DNA from: Mesorhizobium loti
GTDB lineage: Bacteria > Pseudomonadota > Alphaproteobacteria > Rhizobiales > Rhizobiaceae
DNA: 64,000 nucleotides
Direction of reading: 5' to 3'
Assembly: GCA_014189435.1 (NCBI GenBank)
Contig: CP050293.1
Coordinates: 5,709,001 to 5,773,000 of the forward strand
The notes below the pieces were generated by a model, which was not told the origin of the DNA, ran no database searches, and was given only the letters and a program-made list of their open reading frames with translations. A program made the position numbers and the translations under genes. Shown here in pieces: positions 1 through 9,205 of the stretch; the stretch's first letter is position 1; each line of letters starts with the position of its first letter.

Positions 1-522
1 TGTTGCCGTTTCGAATGCCTATTGGCCTGCCATCTGGCCGTCGCCGGAGCCGGTGCAACTCACCTTGTCGGCAGCGATGCTCAGCTTGCCGGTGCGGCCG
101 CTGGCGACAGGCGACGAAATAACGTTCGCCGAACCGGAAGGGGCCACCCCTGGGCAACGGAGACGATCCGCGCCACCAATTCCGAGCGCCATGTCGATCG
201 TGACGAGAAGACCGGAATGGTCACGCTTTCCATCGTTGATGATTTCGGCGAGGTCCGCGATCTCGCCCATGGCCTGGCAAACGGCAGCATCGCCCGCGAG
301 ACCTGGACGATCCACCCCGACGATCCGCTGTCGGCATCGGGGAAAACGCACTGGACGCAGACCCTGTCGCGAAATGGATGGTCGGTGCGCACCGAGACAT
401 CGGCGGAGATGCGGTCGGACGCGCAAAACTTCATCGTCAGCGCCCGAATCGAGGCCTATGAGGGCGAGAAACTCGTTTTCGAGCGTAACTTCGAGGAGAA
501 GGTGCCGCGCGCGCTTCTTTGA
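1..522 (+). pseudogene. CocE/NonD-family hydrolase, 3' part, frameshifted
   Basis: This is the C-terminal beta-sandwich part of an Xaa-Pro dipeptidyl-peptidase/CocE-type alpha/beta hydrolase that starts before the window. The reading frame changes inside it. Positions 2-150 read VAVSNAYWPAIWPSPEPVQL and on to EPEGATP in frame 2, as in the family, while from about position 151 the family-like sequence (WATETIRATNSERHV, then the ARETWTIHPDDPLSASGK region) continues in frame 1 to the TGA at 520-522. A one-base deletion in or near the C-run at 147-150 would explain it. Either the gene is broken or this is a sequencing error. Such hydrolases often sit beside peptide ABC transporters in rhizobia, as here. 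The family call is by recognition; the frame change is read directly. Confidence 0.7.
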
Positions 523-676
523 GCGCCGATTTCATTGGTCCAATTGCGACGTACGATTTACGCCACGGCATGTCGCATTCGGTCTTGCTTACCGCTTTCC
601 CTTGCGGTCATTATTCTCCTCACAAGAAACAAGAAAAACGACCGCAGAGTCGAACCAACAGAGTGAGGAACTCAAA

Positions 677-2263
677 ATGTCGAACGAACTGGAATTCCTT
701 AGCCGGCGTGCCGCGTCGGGCAAGCTGAGCCGTCGTGATTTTCTCGGCCGGGCGGCAGCGCTTGGTATCTCCGCACCCTTCGCCAACTCGTTGCTTTCAA
801 GTGCGGCGCGCGCGGCCGGCCCGGTCAAGGGCGGTACACTGAAGGCCGGGCTGGTCGGCGGTGAATCCACCAACAGCCTCGATCCTGCGTTGATGATGAC
901 GCAGGTGCCGTTCGCCTTCGGCAAGATGTGGGGCGAAATGATCGTCGAACTCTCCCCGGAGGGTAAGCTCGAGAATCGCATCGCCGAGGAGATCGGCTCG
1001 TCGGACGACGCCAAGGTGTGGACGCTGAAGATCCGCGACGGCGTCGAATTCCATAACGGCAAAACGGTGACCGCCGAAGACGTGGCCGCCACACTCGAGC
1101 GTCATTCGGACGAGAAGTCGAAGTCCGGCGCGCTGGGCTACATGAAGGGCATCGAGACCATCAAGGCCAGCGGCAAGGAAGTCGTGCTGACCCTGAAGGA
1201 AGCCAATGCCGACCTTCCCTATCTGCTCAGCGACTACCACCTGATCGTCCAGCCCAATGGCGGCAAGGACAAGGCCGATGCCGGCATCTCGGCCGGTCCT
1301 TACAAGGTCACGACCAATGAGCCCGGCGTGCGCCATGGCGGCGAGCGCTTCGCCAATTACTGGCAGGGCGACAAAATGGGCCATGCCGACCAGATCGAGA
1401 TCATCGTGATCAACGACGCCACCGCGCGTACGGCGGCCCTGCAGGGTGGCCAGGTCAACATGATCAACCGCGTCGAGCCGAAGATCGTCGACCTGATCAA
1501 GCGCCTGCCGGGCGTCACCATCCGTAATCACGCCGGCCCCGGCCACTACGTCTTCATTATGCACTGCAACACGGCGCCCTTCGACAACGCCGATTTGCGC
1601 ATGGCGCTGAAGCTGGCTATCGACCGCGAAGAGATGCTGGACAAGATCCTGCGCGGCTACGGCTCGCTCGGCAACGACTTCCCGATCAACGCTTCCTACC
1701 CGCTGTTCTCCGAGATCGAACAGCGCAAATACGATCCCGACAAGGCCAAGTTCCACTTCAAGAAGTCAGGCCATGACGGCGCCGTGCTGCTGCGCACATC
1801 GGACGTCGCCTTCCCCGGCGCCGTCGATGCGGCCCAGCTCTTCCAGCAGAGCGCCGCCAAGGCCGGCATCACGCTCGAGATCAAGCGCGAACCGGGCGAC
1901 GGCTACTGGTCGGAAGTCTGGAACAAGCAGCCCTTCTGCGCGTCCTACTGGGGCGGGCGCTCGACCCAGGACCAGATGTACTCGACCGCCTATCTGTCGA
2001 CGGCCGACTGGAACGACACGCGTTTCAAGCGTCCGGATTTCGACAAGATGGTGCTGGCGGCCCGCGCCGAACTCGACGAGACCAAGCGCAAGGCGATGTA
2101 CCACGACATGGGCGTCATGGTCCGCGACGAAGGCGGCCTGATCCTGCCGATGTTCAACCAGTTCATCGACGCGACCGGCGCCAAGGTCGACGGCTGGGTC
2201 GACGATCCGCATCAGGAGCTGATGAACGGTTACGCCCTGGCGAAGTGCTGGCTGCAGGCCTGA
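677..2263 (+). CDS. ABC transporter substrate-binding protein, family 5 (dipeptide type), first copy
   Basis: A 528-residue periplasmic solute-binding protein of the DppA/OppA family (SBP_bac_5). The start ATG follows GTGAGGAA with about 7 bases of spacing. Residues 1-48 hold a twin-arginine signal (SRRDFLGRAAALGIS and a hydrophobic stretch ending in AARAAG). The mature part begins VKGGTLKAGL and contains the family segment VWTLKIRDGVEFHNGKTVTA. It opens an operon with two permeases and a double ATPase, 15 bases before the first permease. A second, closely similar binding protein lies at the other end of the operon (5841-7430). The ligand is probably a peptide or related cationic compound; the sequence does not settle which. 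Confidence 0.93.
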   Translation: MSNELEFLSRRAASGKLSRRDFLGRAAALGISAPFANSLLSSAARAAGPVKGGTLKAGLVGGESTNSLDPALMMTQVPFAFGKMWGEMIVELSPEGKLENRIAEEIGSSDDAKVWTLKIRDGVEFHNGKTVTAEDVAATLERHSDEKSKSGALGYMKGIETIKASGKEVVLTLKEANADLPYLLSDYHLIVQPNGGKDKADAGISAGPYKVTTNEPGVRHGGERFANYWQGDKMGHADQIEIIVINDATARTAALQGGQVNMINRVEPKIVDLIKRLPGVTIRNHAGPGHYVFIMHCNTAPFDNADLRMALKLAIDREEMLDKILRGYGSLGNDFPINASYPLFSEIEQRKYDPDKAKFHFKKSGHDGAVLLRTSDVAFPGAVDAAQLFQQSAAKAGITLEIKREPGDGYWSEVWNKQPFCASYWGGRSTQDQMYSTAYLSTADWNDTRFKRPDFDKMVLAARAELDETKRKAMYHDMGVMVRDEGGLILPMFNQFIDATGAKVDGWVDDPHQELMNGYALAKCWLQA

Positions 2264-2278
2264 GCCGGCTTTGCGGAT

Positions 2279-3238
2279 ATGTCTTCACCCATCCTGAAAC
2301 TAATTGCCCAGCGCATCGCGCTGGGCATCGTCCTCTTGTTGGCCGTTTCGGTCCTGATCTTCGCCGGCACCCAGATCCTGCCCGGCGACGTCGCGCAAGC
2401 CATTCTCGGGCAATCGGCGACACCGGAGTCGCTCGCCAATCTGCGCGAGCAGCTCGGCCTCAACGATCCGGCCTACATCAGGTATTTCCGCTGGCTCGGC
2501 GGCGTGCTGACCGGCGACCTCGGTACCGCCATGTCGAGCGGCCAGGATATCGCCACGTCGATCAAGGGCCGGCTGTGGAACACGCTGTTCCTCGCCTTCT
2601 GGGCGGCGGTCGTCGCCGTGCCGCTGGCGATCATCCTCGGCCTGATCGCGGTGCGCTACCGCAATGGCTGGGTCGACAAGCTGATCTCAGGACTGGCGCT
2701 TGCCTCGACCTCCTTCCCCGAATTCTTCATCGGCTATGTGCTCGTCTATTTCTTCGCCGTGAAGTGGCAGATCTTCCCCGGCATCTCGACCGTCTATGAC
2801 GGCATGCCATTCGGCGAGCGCATGCAGGCGATCGCCTTGCCGGCAACGGCGCTGACGCTGGTCGTGCTCGCCCACATGATGCGCATGACACGTGCGGCGA
2901 TCCTCAATGTCATGCAGTCGGCCTATGTCGAAACGGCGGAACTGAAAGGCCTGTCGGCCTTCAACGTCATCCGCAAGCACGCCTTCCCCAATGCCATCGC
3001 GCCGATCATCAACGTCGTCATGCTCAACCTCGCCTATCTGATCGTCGGCGTCGTCGTGGTCGAGGTGATCTTCGTCTATCCGGGCATGGGACAATATCTC
3101 GTCGACCACGTCACCAAACGCGACGTGCCGGTGGTGCAGGCGGTCGGCCTGATCTTCGCCGCCGTCTACATCAGCCTGAACATCATTGCGGACATCGGGG
3201 CTATCGTCGCCAATCCGCGTCTCAGACACCCGAAATAG
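2279..3238 (+). CDS. ABC transporter permease, DppB type
   Basis: A 319-residue inner-membrane permease of the dipeptide/oligopeptide/nickel family (DppB/OppB). It has an N-terminal membrane segment (LGIVLLLAVSVLIFAGTQIL) followed by the family hallmark PGD and QLGLNDP region, then a BPD_transp_1 domain with several membrane spans and the EAA-type loop around ETAELKGLSAFNVIRKHAFP. It lies 15 bases after the binding protein and 9 bases before the second permease, so it is part of one transcript. Length is typical of the family. Confidence 0.93.
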   Translation: MSSPILKLIAQRIALGIVLLLAVSVLIFAGTQILPGDVAQAILGQSATPESLANLREQLGLNDPAYIRYFRWLGGVLTGDLGTAMSSGQDIATSIKGRLWNTLFLAFWAAVVAVPLAIILGLIAVRYRNGWVDKLISGLALASTSFPEFFIGYVLVYFFAVKWQIFPGISTVYDGMPFGERMQAIALPATALTLVVLAHMMRMTRAAILNVMQSAYVETAELKGLSAFNVIRKHAFPNAIAPIINVVMLNLAYLIVGVVVVEVIFVYPGMGQYLVDHVTKRDVPVVQAVGLIFAAVYISLNIIADIGAIVANPRLRHPK

Positions 3239-3247
3239 GGGGCGGAT

Positions 3248-4072
3248 ATGCTCGATATCAAACGCATCCCCATCCCCGCGCTGATCGGCATTATCCTGAC
3301 GACGCTGTTCGTGCTGGCTGCGGTCTTCGCACCGTGGATCGCACCACACGGCAATGGCGAAATCGTCGGCGATGTCTGGGAACCAATGTCGGCTGCCCAT
3401 TTGCTTGGCACCGACAATCTCGGCCGCGATCTCTTGTCGCGCATGATCTACGGCGCCCGCATCACCCTGTTCATTGCGGTCCTGGCCACCGCCCTGTCGT
3501 TCTCGCTCGGCGCCATCCTCGGCTTCTCGGCGGCGGTCTTCGGCGGCTGGTTCGATACGCTGCTGTCGCGCCTTGTCGACCTTTTGATGTCGATCCCGAC
3601 CCTGATCATGGCTCTCGTCGTGCTCTCGGTGCTGCCGACCAACCTGGTGACGCTTATCCTGGTCATGGGCGTCCTCGACTCGACCCGCGTCTATCGCCTG
3701 TCGCGCGCGGTCGCCGTCGACATCAACGTCATGGACTATGTCGAGGCGGCGAAACTGCGTGGCGAGGGCAGCGCCTGGATCATCTTCCGCGAGATCCTGC
3801 CCAACGCGCTGTCCCCACTGGTTTCGGAACTCGGCCTGCGCTTCATCTACGCGGTGCTGTTCCTGTCGACGCTGTCGTTCCTCGGCCTTGGCGTGCAGCC
3901 ACCGGACGCCGACTGGGGCGGCATGGTCAAGGAAAACAAGGACGGCATCGTCTTCGGCATCGCGGCAGCGCTCATCCCGGCGGCGGCGATCGCCCTGCTG
4001 GCGATTTCCGTCAACCTGGTCGCCGACTGGGTGCTCAACCGGACGACAAGCCTCAAGGGGGGACGCGGGTGA
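3248..4072 (+). CDS. ABC transporter permease, DppC type
   Basis: A 274-residue partner permease of the DppC/OppC family. The signature LLGTDNLGRDLLSRMIYGAR lies near residues 57-76, and the EAA loop is in the segment EAAKLRGEGSAWIIFREILP. Five or six hydrophobic segments are visible. The start ATG follows AGGGGGCGGAT. The TGA at 4070-4072 overlaps the ATG of the ATPase gene by one base (TGATG), indicating translational coupling. Confidence 0.93.
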   Translation: MLDIKRIPIPALIGIILTTLFVLAAVFAPWIAPHGNGEIVGDVWEPMSAAHLLGTDNLGRDLLSRMIYGARITLFIAVLATALSFSLGAILGFSAAVFGGWFDTLLSRLVDLLMSIPTLIMALVVLSVLPTNLVTLILVMGVLDSTRVYRLSRAVAVDINVMDYVEAAKLRGEGSAWIIFREILPNALSPLVSELGLRFIYAVLFLSTLSFLGLGVQPPDADWGGMVKENKDGIVFGIAAALIPAAAIALLAISVNLVADWVLNRTTSLKGGRG

Positions 4073-5727
4073 TGGCCGACAGCAAAGCGAAACCCGGCCT
4101 GCTGCTCGACATACGCAACCTGCGCATCGAGGCCACCGTCTTCCCGCCCGGCGAACCGCCGAAGAACATCGTGCTGGTGCACGATGTCTCGCTGACACTC
4201 GAAAAGGGCAAGGTGCTTGGCCTGATCGGCGAATCCGGGGCCGGCAAGTCGACCATCGGCCTGTCGTCGATGGGTTATGGCCGCGGTGGCGTGCGCATCA
4301 CCGGCGGCGAGGTCATCTTGAACGGCCGCGACATCCTCAAGGGCGGCAAGGATGGCTTCCGCAAGCTGCGCGGCCGCGAGGTCTGCTATGTCGCGCAGTC
4401 GGCGGCAGCCGCCTTCAACCCGGCGCACAAGCTGATGGACCAGGTGGTGGAAGCCACGCTGCTGCACGGCACCGCGACACGAGCCGAGGCCGAGAAGCGC
4501 GCGGTTGCGCTGTTCAAGAAGCTCAGCCTGCCCAACCCCGAAACCATCGGCGAGCGCTTTCCGCACCAGGTTTCGGGCGGCCAGCTGCAGCGTGTGATGA
4601 CGGCGATGGCGCTGTGCTCCGAGCCGGACCTGATCGTCTTCGACGAGCCGACCACGGCGCTCGACGTGACGACGCAGATCGACGTGCTGGCGGCGATCAA
4701 GGATGCGATCCACGATACGCATGTGGCGGCGCTCTATATCACCCACGACCTTGCCGTCGTCGCCCAGGTGTCGGACGAGATCATGGTGCTGCGCCATGGA
4801 AGGCTGGTCGAATGGGGCGGCACGCGGCAGATCATCAAGGAGCCGCGCCAAGAATACACCAACGCGCTGGTCTCGGTGCATGAGATCGAACATGCCGAGC
4901 AGAAGCCCGGCACGACGCCGTTCCTGTCGGTGAAGAACGTCACCGCCGCCTATGGCCACAGCCACATCAAGGTGCTGAAGAACGTCTCGGTCGACATCTA
5001 TCCGGGCCAGACGCTGGCCGTGGTCGGCGAGTCGGGCTCCGGCAAGTCGACGCTGGCGCGCGCCATCACCGGCCTTTTGCCGCCCGAACAAGGCACCGTC
5101 ACCTTCGACGGGCGTCCGCTGGCAAACCGGCTGGCCGATCGGCCGAAGGAGGATCTGCGCCAGTTGCAGATGATCTACCAGATGGCCGACGTGGCGATGA
5201 ACCCGCGTCAGACCGTCGGCACCATCATCGGCCGGCCGCTCGAGTTCTATTTCGGCATACGCGGCCGCGAGCGCGACAAGCGCGTTGCCGAACTGCTCGA
5301 CAAGATCGAGATGGGCAAGGGCTTTTCCGACCGCTACCCGGCCGAGCTTTCCGGCGGCCAGAAACAGCGCGTGTGCATCGCCCGTTCGCTCGCCGCCAAG
5401 CCGAAGCTGATCATCTGCGACGAGGTGACCTCGGCGCTTGACCCTCTCGTGGCCCACGGCATCCTGAAACTGCTGCTCGAGCTGCAGAAGGAGGAGAACG
5501 TCGCCTATCTCTTCATCACCCATGACCTCGCCACGGTGAAGTCGATCGCCGATTCGATCGCGGTGATGTATCGCGGCGAAGTGGTGCGCTATGGCCCGAA
5601 GAGCAAGGTGCTGAGCCCGCCCTTCGACGACTATACCGACCTTCTCCTGTCATCTGTCCCCGAGATGGAGATCGGCTGGCTGGAAAAGGCGATCAAGGGA
5701 CGGCGCATGGCCAGCGCGGGGAATTAG
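4072..5727 (+). CDS. ABC transporter ATP-binding protein, fused DppD-DppF type
   Basis: A 551-residue cytoplasmic protein with two ABC ATPase domains in tandem. Domain 1: Walker A GESGAGKS near residue 50, signature VSGGQLQRV, Walker B LIVFDEPTTALD. Domain 2: Walker A GESGSGKST near residue 321, signature LSGGQKQRV, Walker B LIICDEVTSALD. Both have the switch histidine (ITHDLA). The second Walker B reads DEVTS where DEPTS is usual; this variation is frequent in such fusions. The start at 4072 was chosen because it overlaps the permease stop by one base. It powers the transporter formed by the two permeases upstream. Confidence 0.94.
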   Translation: MADSKAKPGLLLDIRNLRIEATVFPPGEPPKNIVLVHDVSLTLEKGKVLGLIGESGAGKSTIGLSSMGYGRGGVRITGGEVILNGRDILKGGKDGFRKLRGREVCYVAQSAAAAFNPAHKLMDQVVEATLLHGTATRAEAEKRAVALFKKLSLPNPETIGERFPHQVSGGQLQRVMTAMALCSEPDLIVFDEPTTALDVTTQIDVLAAIKDAIHDTHVAALYITHDLAVVAQVSDEIMVLRHGRLVEWGGTRQIIKEPRQEYTNALVSVHEIEHAEQKPGTTPFLSVKNVTAAYGHSHIKVLKNVSVDIYPGQTLAVVGESGSGKSTLARAITGLLPPEQGTVTFDGRPLANRLADRPKEDLRQLQMIYQMADVAMNPRQTVGTIIGRPLEFYFGIRGRERDKRVAELLDKIEMGKGFSDRYPAELSGGQKQRVCIARSLAAKPKLIICDEVTSALDPLVAHGILKLLLELQKEENVAYLFITHDLATVKSIADSIAVMYRGEVVRYGPKSKVLSPPFDDYTDLLLSSVPEMEIGWLEKAIKGRRMASAGN

Positions 5728-5779
5728 CGAGCCGCCAGGTCAGGGGAGCCGGCGGCCGTCATCCGGATGCAACACTAGA

Positions 5780-5826
5780 GCGCCACACGTCCTTCCGGAC
5801 GGGCGGCGCCCGCACGATTTTTTCTT
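5780..5826 (+). terminator. Possible terminator or attenuator before the second binding protein
   Basis: Between the double ATPase and the second binding protein lies an interrupted GC-rich dyad (GCGCC and CGTCC paired with GGACG and GGCGC around the loop TTCC) followed by a T-rich run ending near 5826. Some read-through may still feed the downstream gene, so it could set the ratio of the two transcripts. Seen by eye only; folding energy not computed. Confidence 0.4.
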
Positions 5827-5840
5827 AAAAGGGGTAGGAC

Positions 5841-7430
5841 ATGAAGACTGAACTCGACCATCTCGCTGAACTCGCCGGCCAGGGCCGTATATCGCGCCGC
5901 GACTTCCTCGGCCGCACTGCGGCACTGGGCGTGTCGGCCGCACTCGCAACGACACTGGCAGGCAGGGCTTTCGCCCAGACGGCGGTGAAGGGCGGCACCA
6001 TCAAGGCTGGCCTGCAGGGCGGTGAATCGACCAACAGCCTCGATCCGGCGCTGAACCTCAGCCAGGTCACCTTCAGCTTCGGCAAGCTTTGGGGCGAGTA
6101 TCTCGTGCGCCTCACCCCCGACAACAAGCTGGTCAACCTGATCGCCGAAGAGATCGGCGCTTCGGCCGACGCCAAGACCTGGACGATCAAGGTGCGCGAC
6201 GGCATCGAGTTCCACAATGGCAAGACCGTCACCGCCGAAGACATCGCGGCCACCATCGAGCGCCATGCAGACGAGAAGTCGAAGTCGGGCGCGCTCGGCA
6301 TCCTCAAGAACATCAAGGGCGTCAAGGCGAGCGGCAAGGAAGTCATCGTCACGCTCGGCGACGCCGATGCCGACTTCCCCTATTTGATGGCCGACTACCA
6401 TCTCGTCATCCAGCCGAATGGCGGCAAGGACAACCCGAATGCCGGCATTAGCGCCGGGCCTTACAAGGTCACCGTCAACCAGCCGGGCGTGCGCCATGGC
6501 GGCGAACGCTTCGCCAATTACTGGCAGGGCGACAAGGCCGGCCATGCCGACCAGGTTGAGATCATCGTCATCAATGATGCGACCGCTCGGCTTGCAGCCT
6601 TGCAGGGTGGCCAGGTGCACATGATCAACCGCGTCGAGCCGAAGGTGGTCGATCTCGTCAAGCGCATTCCCGGCGTCTCCATCGAGAACGCTTCGGGCAA
6701 GGGCTATTACCCGTTCAACATGTTCTGCGACACAGCCCCCTTCGACAGCAACGACCTGCGGATGGCGCTGAAGCTTGCCATGGACCGCGACGAGATGCTG
6801 GAAAAGATCCTGCGCGGCTATGGCTCGGTCGGCAACGACTTCCCTATCAACGAAGCCTATCCGCTGTTTTCCGCCGACATCGAGCAGCGCAAGTTCGACC
6901 CGGAAAAGGCAGCGGCAGCCTACAAGAAATCAGGCCATAGCGGCTCGATCGTGCTGCGCACCTCGGACGTCGCCTTCCCCGGCGCCGTCGACGCCGCACA
7001 GCTCTATCAGCAGTCCTGCGCCAAGGCCGGCATCAAGATCGAGATCAAGCGCGAACCTGGCGACGGCTACTGGTCGGAAGTCTGGAACAAGCAGCCCTTC
7101 TCGCTCTCCTACTGGGGCGGACGCGCCACGCAGGACCAGATGTATTCCACCGGCTACGTCTCGACCGCCGACTGGAACGACACGCGTTTCAAGCGGCCGG
7201 AATTCGACAAGATGCTGTTTACCGCGCGCGGCGAACTCGACCAGGCCAAGCGCAAGGCGATCTACCACGACATGGCGGTGATGATGCGCGACGAAGGCGG
7301 GCTGATCGTCCCTTTCTTCAACCAGTTCATCGACGCTGCCGCCACCAACAAGATCGGCGGCTTCGCCAAGAGTCCGATCGGCGAAATGATGGACGGCTAC
7401 GCGCTTGCCGAATGCTGGCTCAACGCTTAG
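5841..7430 (+). CDS. ABC transporter substrate-binding protein, family 5, second copy
   Basis: A 529-residue TAT-exported binding protein (SRRDFLGRTAALGVSAAL, then cleavage near AFAQ). It aligns with the protein at 677-2263 almost without gaps; long stretches such as KRPEFDKM/KRPDFDKM and IKREPGDGYWSEVWNKQP are shared, so the two genes are a duplication. A good ribosome site (AAAAGGGG) precedes the ATG. Differences are concentrated in scattered surface positions and the C-terminus, as expected if the copies bind related but different ligands. It shares the single set of permeases and ATPases upstream. Confidence 0.93.
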   Translation: MKTELDHLAELAGQGRISRRDFLGRTAALGVSAALATTLAGRAFAQTAVKGGTIKAGLQGGESTNSLDPALNLSQVTFSFGKLWGEYLVRLTPDNKLVNLIAEEIGASADAKTWTIKVRDGIEFHNGKTVTAEDIAATIERHADEKSKSGALGILKNIKGVKASGKEVIVTLGDADADFPYLMADYHLVIQPNGGKDNPNAGISAGPYKVTVNQPGVRHGGERFANYWQGDKAGHADQVEIIVINDATARLAALQGGQVHMINRVEPKVVDLVKRIPGVSIENASGKGYYPFNMFCDTAPFDSNDLRMALKLAMDRDEMLEKILRGYGSVGNDFPINEAYPLFSADIEQRKFDPEKAAAAYKKSGHSGSIVLRTSDVAFPGAVDAAQLYQQSCAKAGIKIEIKREPGDGYWSEVWNKQPFSLSYWGGRATQDQMYSTGYVSTADWNDTRFKRPEFDKMLFTARGELDQAKRKAIYHDMAVMMRDEGGLIVPFFNQFIDAAATNKIGGFAKSPIGEMMDGYALAECWLNA

Positions 7431-7463
7431 CCGAAATCTGATCGTCCGATTTCATTTATCAAG

Positions 7464-7499
7464 AACGCCGTGTGCCCAAAACGGCACACGGCGTTCCCG
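7464..7499 (+). terminator. Strong stem-loop between binding protein and hydrolase
   Basis: A perfect 13-base inverted repeat (AACGCCGTGTGCC and its complement GGCACACGGCGTT) with a 6-base loop, 33 bases after the stop of the second binding protein. Only three T follow (CCCGTTT), so it is either an imperfect intrinsic terminator or an mRNA-stabilising hairpin. Confidence 0.6.
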
Positions 7500-7529
7500 T
7501 TTCAACCGCCAAACCGCATGGAGCAGCCC

Positions 7530-8369
7530 ATGGCGCTCAAATCCAAGCTTTTGCTGATCATTCTCGACGGCGTGCCCTACAGGAACTGGCGCCGGCTGAT
7601 GGGCAACCTCGAAGGTTGGGTCCAATCGGGCGAGGCGCGGGTCTGGAAGATGCGCTCCGTGCTGCCGTCCACTTCCGCCTGCTGCTACGCCTCGATCCAC
7701 ACCGGGGTTTCGCCGCAGGTGCACGGCATCCTGTCCAACGAGAACCGGTTCCGCGTCGCGCAGCCCGACATCTTCTCCGAAGTCAGCAAGGCCGGCGGCA
7801 AGACGGGCGCCGTGACGCATTCCTACTGGTCGGAATTCTTCCGCGCTTATCCGTTCGACCTGGTCGACGACATGGAATTCGACGAACCAGACGGACCGAT
7901 CACGCATGGCCGCTTCCACACCATGACCGGCTACAACGCCCGCAACCAGATGACGCCGAGCGATGTCGACCTGTTCGCGACCCTGACCATGCTGACCAAA
8001 CGCCACGGCATCGACTACGGCATCCTGCACACCTGCACGCTGGATTCGATGGGGCACCGCTTCGGCCATGACTGCCACGAGATGGACCATGCCGTCTATG
8101 CGATGGACGGCATGCTGGCGGCCTTCCTGCCGCGCTGGATCGAAGCCGGCTATGAGGTCATGGTCACCGCCGACCATGGCCAGACCGATCGTGGCCATCA
8201 TGGCGGCCATGACGACGAGATGCAGGATTTCGCGCTGTATTATTTCGGCCCCGGCAAGGGTCCGCAGGCTGACACGCTGCTCGACCAGCTGCAGCTGGCG
8301 CCAACGGTGCTGAGCCGGCTGGGTGTTCCCGTGCCGGAGACGATGAAGGCTAAGCCGTTTTTGGGGTGA
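7530..8369 (+). CDS. Alkaline phosphatase-fold nucleotide pyrophosphatase/phosphodiesterase
   Basis: A 279-residue soluble hydrolase of the alkaline phosphatase superfamily (phosphodiesterase/nucleotide pyrophosphatase branch). Metal and catalytic motifs seen: ILDG near residue 10, the nucleophile region LPSTSACCYASIHTG, DSMGHRFGH, and TADHGQ near residue 211. No signal peptide. The start ATG at 7530 has GGAG at 7520-7523; an in-frame ATG at 7518 is less well placed. Substrate unknown; it is separated from the transporter by a stem-loop but lies on the same strand. Confidence 0.85.
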   Translation: MALKSKLLLIILDGVPYRNWRRLMGNLEGWVQSGEARVWKMRSVLPSTSACCYASIHTGVSPQVHGILSNENRFRVAQPDIFSEVSKAGGKTGAVTHSYWSEFFRAYPFDLVDDMEFDEPDGPITHGRFHTMTGYNARNQMTPSDVDLFATLTMLTKRHGIDYGILHTCTLDSMGHRFGHDCHEMDHAVYAMDGMLAAFLPRWIEAGYEVMVTADHGQTDRGHHGGHDDEMQDFALYYFGPGKGPQADTLLDQLQLAPTVLSRLGVPVPETMKAKPFLG

Positions 8370-8377
8370 AAGGCGCG

Positions 8378-8530
8378 ACGTTGGCGTCCCCCTCTCCCCG
8401 TCCTTTACGGGGAGAGGGTAAGGGTGAGGGGCAGCGCCAACGTCGAGTATAAGACCCCACGTCGGCGCCGCCCCTCATCCGCCTGCCGGCACCTTCTCCC
8501 CGTATAGTGACGGGGAGAAGGGATGCTCTG
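8378..8530. repeat. Composite palindromic intergenic repeat, copy 1
   Basis: Two adjoining palindromes. The first (8378-8444) has outer arms GACGTTGGCG/CGCCAACGTC and an inner CTCTCCCCGT...ACGGGGAGAG pair. The second (8462-8530) has CTTCTCCCCGTATAGTGACG GGGAGAAG-type arms. The same CTCTCCCCGTATAG core recurs at 45326-45500. The type matches the RIME-like mosaic elements known from rhizobial intergenic regions. No gene is seen here. Confidence 0.75.
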
Positions 8531-8623
8531 GCAACCTCCGCGCTCTTCGGTTAGCCTCCGCAAAATTCCTTGGCGGAGGATGAACCTTTTGGACCGATCA
8601 GCGACAGAGCAGACAGGAGCCAG

Positions 8624-9205
8624 GTGGCTCGACCGGCCATGACGGCAGCGACGGAGACCGATCGCGCGCTTGTCGACCGGGTCGCGAAGGGCGACCGTGC
8701 CGCCGTGCGGCTCCTGTTCATGCGTCACCACGCGCGGGTCTACCGCTTCGTGGCGCGCCAGACGGGATCGGAAATGATGGCTGACGATATCGCCAACGAA
8801 GTGTTCCTCGAACTGTGGCGTCAGGCGCCAGGTTTCGAAGGACGCTCCGAAGTCTCGACATGGCTGCTCGGCATCGCCCGTTTCAAGGCGCTGTCCCTGC
8901 TGCGCAAGAAGAAGGAAGACTGGATCGACGACGAGGCCGCCGCCGCGGTGCCCGACAGCGCCGACACGCCGGAAGTCGTCACCATGAAGGAGGACAAGGC
9001 TGCCGCCTTGCGGCGCTTCGTCGACGCCTTGCCCGAAGAGCACCGCGTGGTGATCGATCTTGCCTATTATCACGGACAGTCGGTGAGCGAGATCGGCGAG
9101 GTGCTCGACATTCCGGTCGCCACCGTCAAGACCCGAATGTTCTACGCCCGCAAGAAACTCGGTGAGGCCCTCAAGGCCGCCGGTCACGACAGGGGGTGGC
9201 CATGA
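8624..9205 (+). CDS. ECF-family RNA polymerase sigma factor
   Basis: A group 4 (extracytoplasmic function) sigma-70 factor of about 193 residues. Region 2 spans the segment from AAVRLLFMRHHARVYRFVAR through ANEVFLELWRQAP and STWLLGIARFKALSLLR. Region 4 is at ALPEEHRVVIDLAYYHGQS with the helix-turn-helix SEIGEVLDIPVATVKTRMFY. The GTG at 8624 is preceded by AGGAG four bases upstream and is preferred; an ATG at 8639 lacks a ribosome site. Its TGA (9203-9205) overlaps the ATG of the anti-sigma gene (ATGA), the standard arrangement of an ECF factor with its inhibitor. Confidence 0.9.
   Translation: MARPAMTAATETDRALVDRVAKGDRAAVRLLFMRHHARVYRFVARQTGSEMMADDIANEVFLELWRQAPGFEGRSEVSTWLLGIARFKALSLLRKKKEDWIDDEAAAAVPDSADTPEVVTMKEDKAAALRRFVDALPEEHRVVIDLAYYHGQSVSEIGEVLDIPVATVKTRMFYARKKLGEALKAAGHDRGWP

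Noticed and set aside
797..1756. Long open frame on the minus strand inside the first binding protein gene
   Set aside because: Mirror of high-GC codon use in the real plus-strand gene; low-complexity product, no family features. The same holds for minus-strand frames at 2687-4198, 3847-5523 and 5775-6620.
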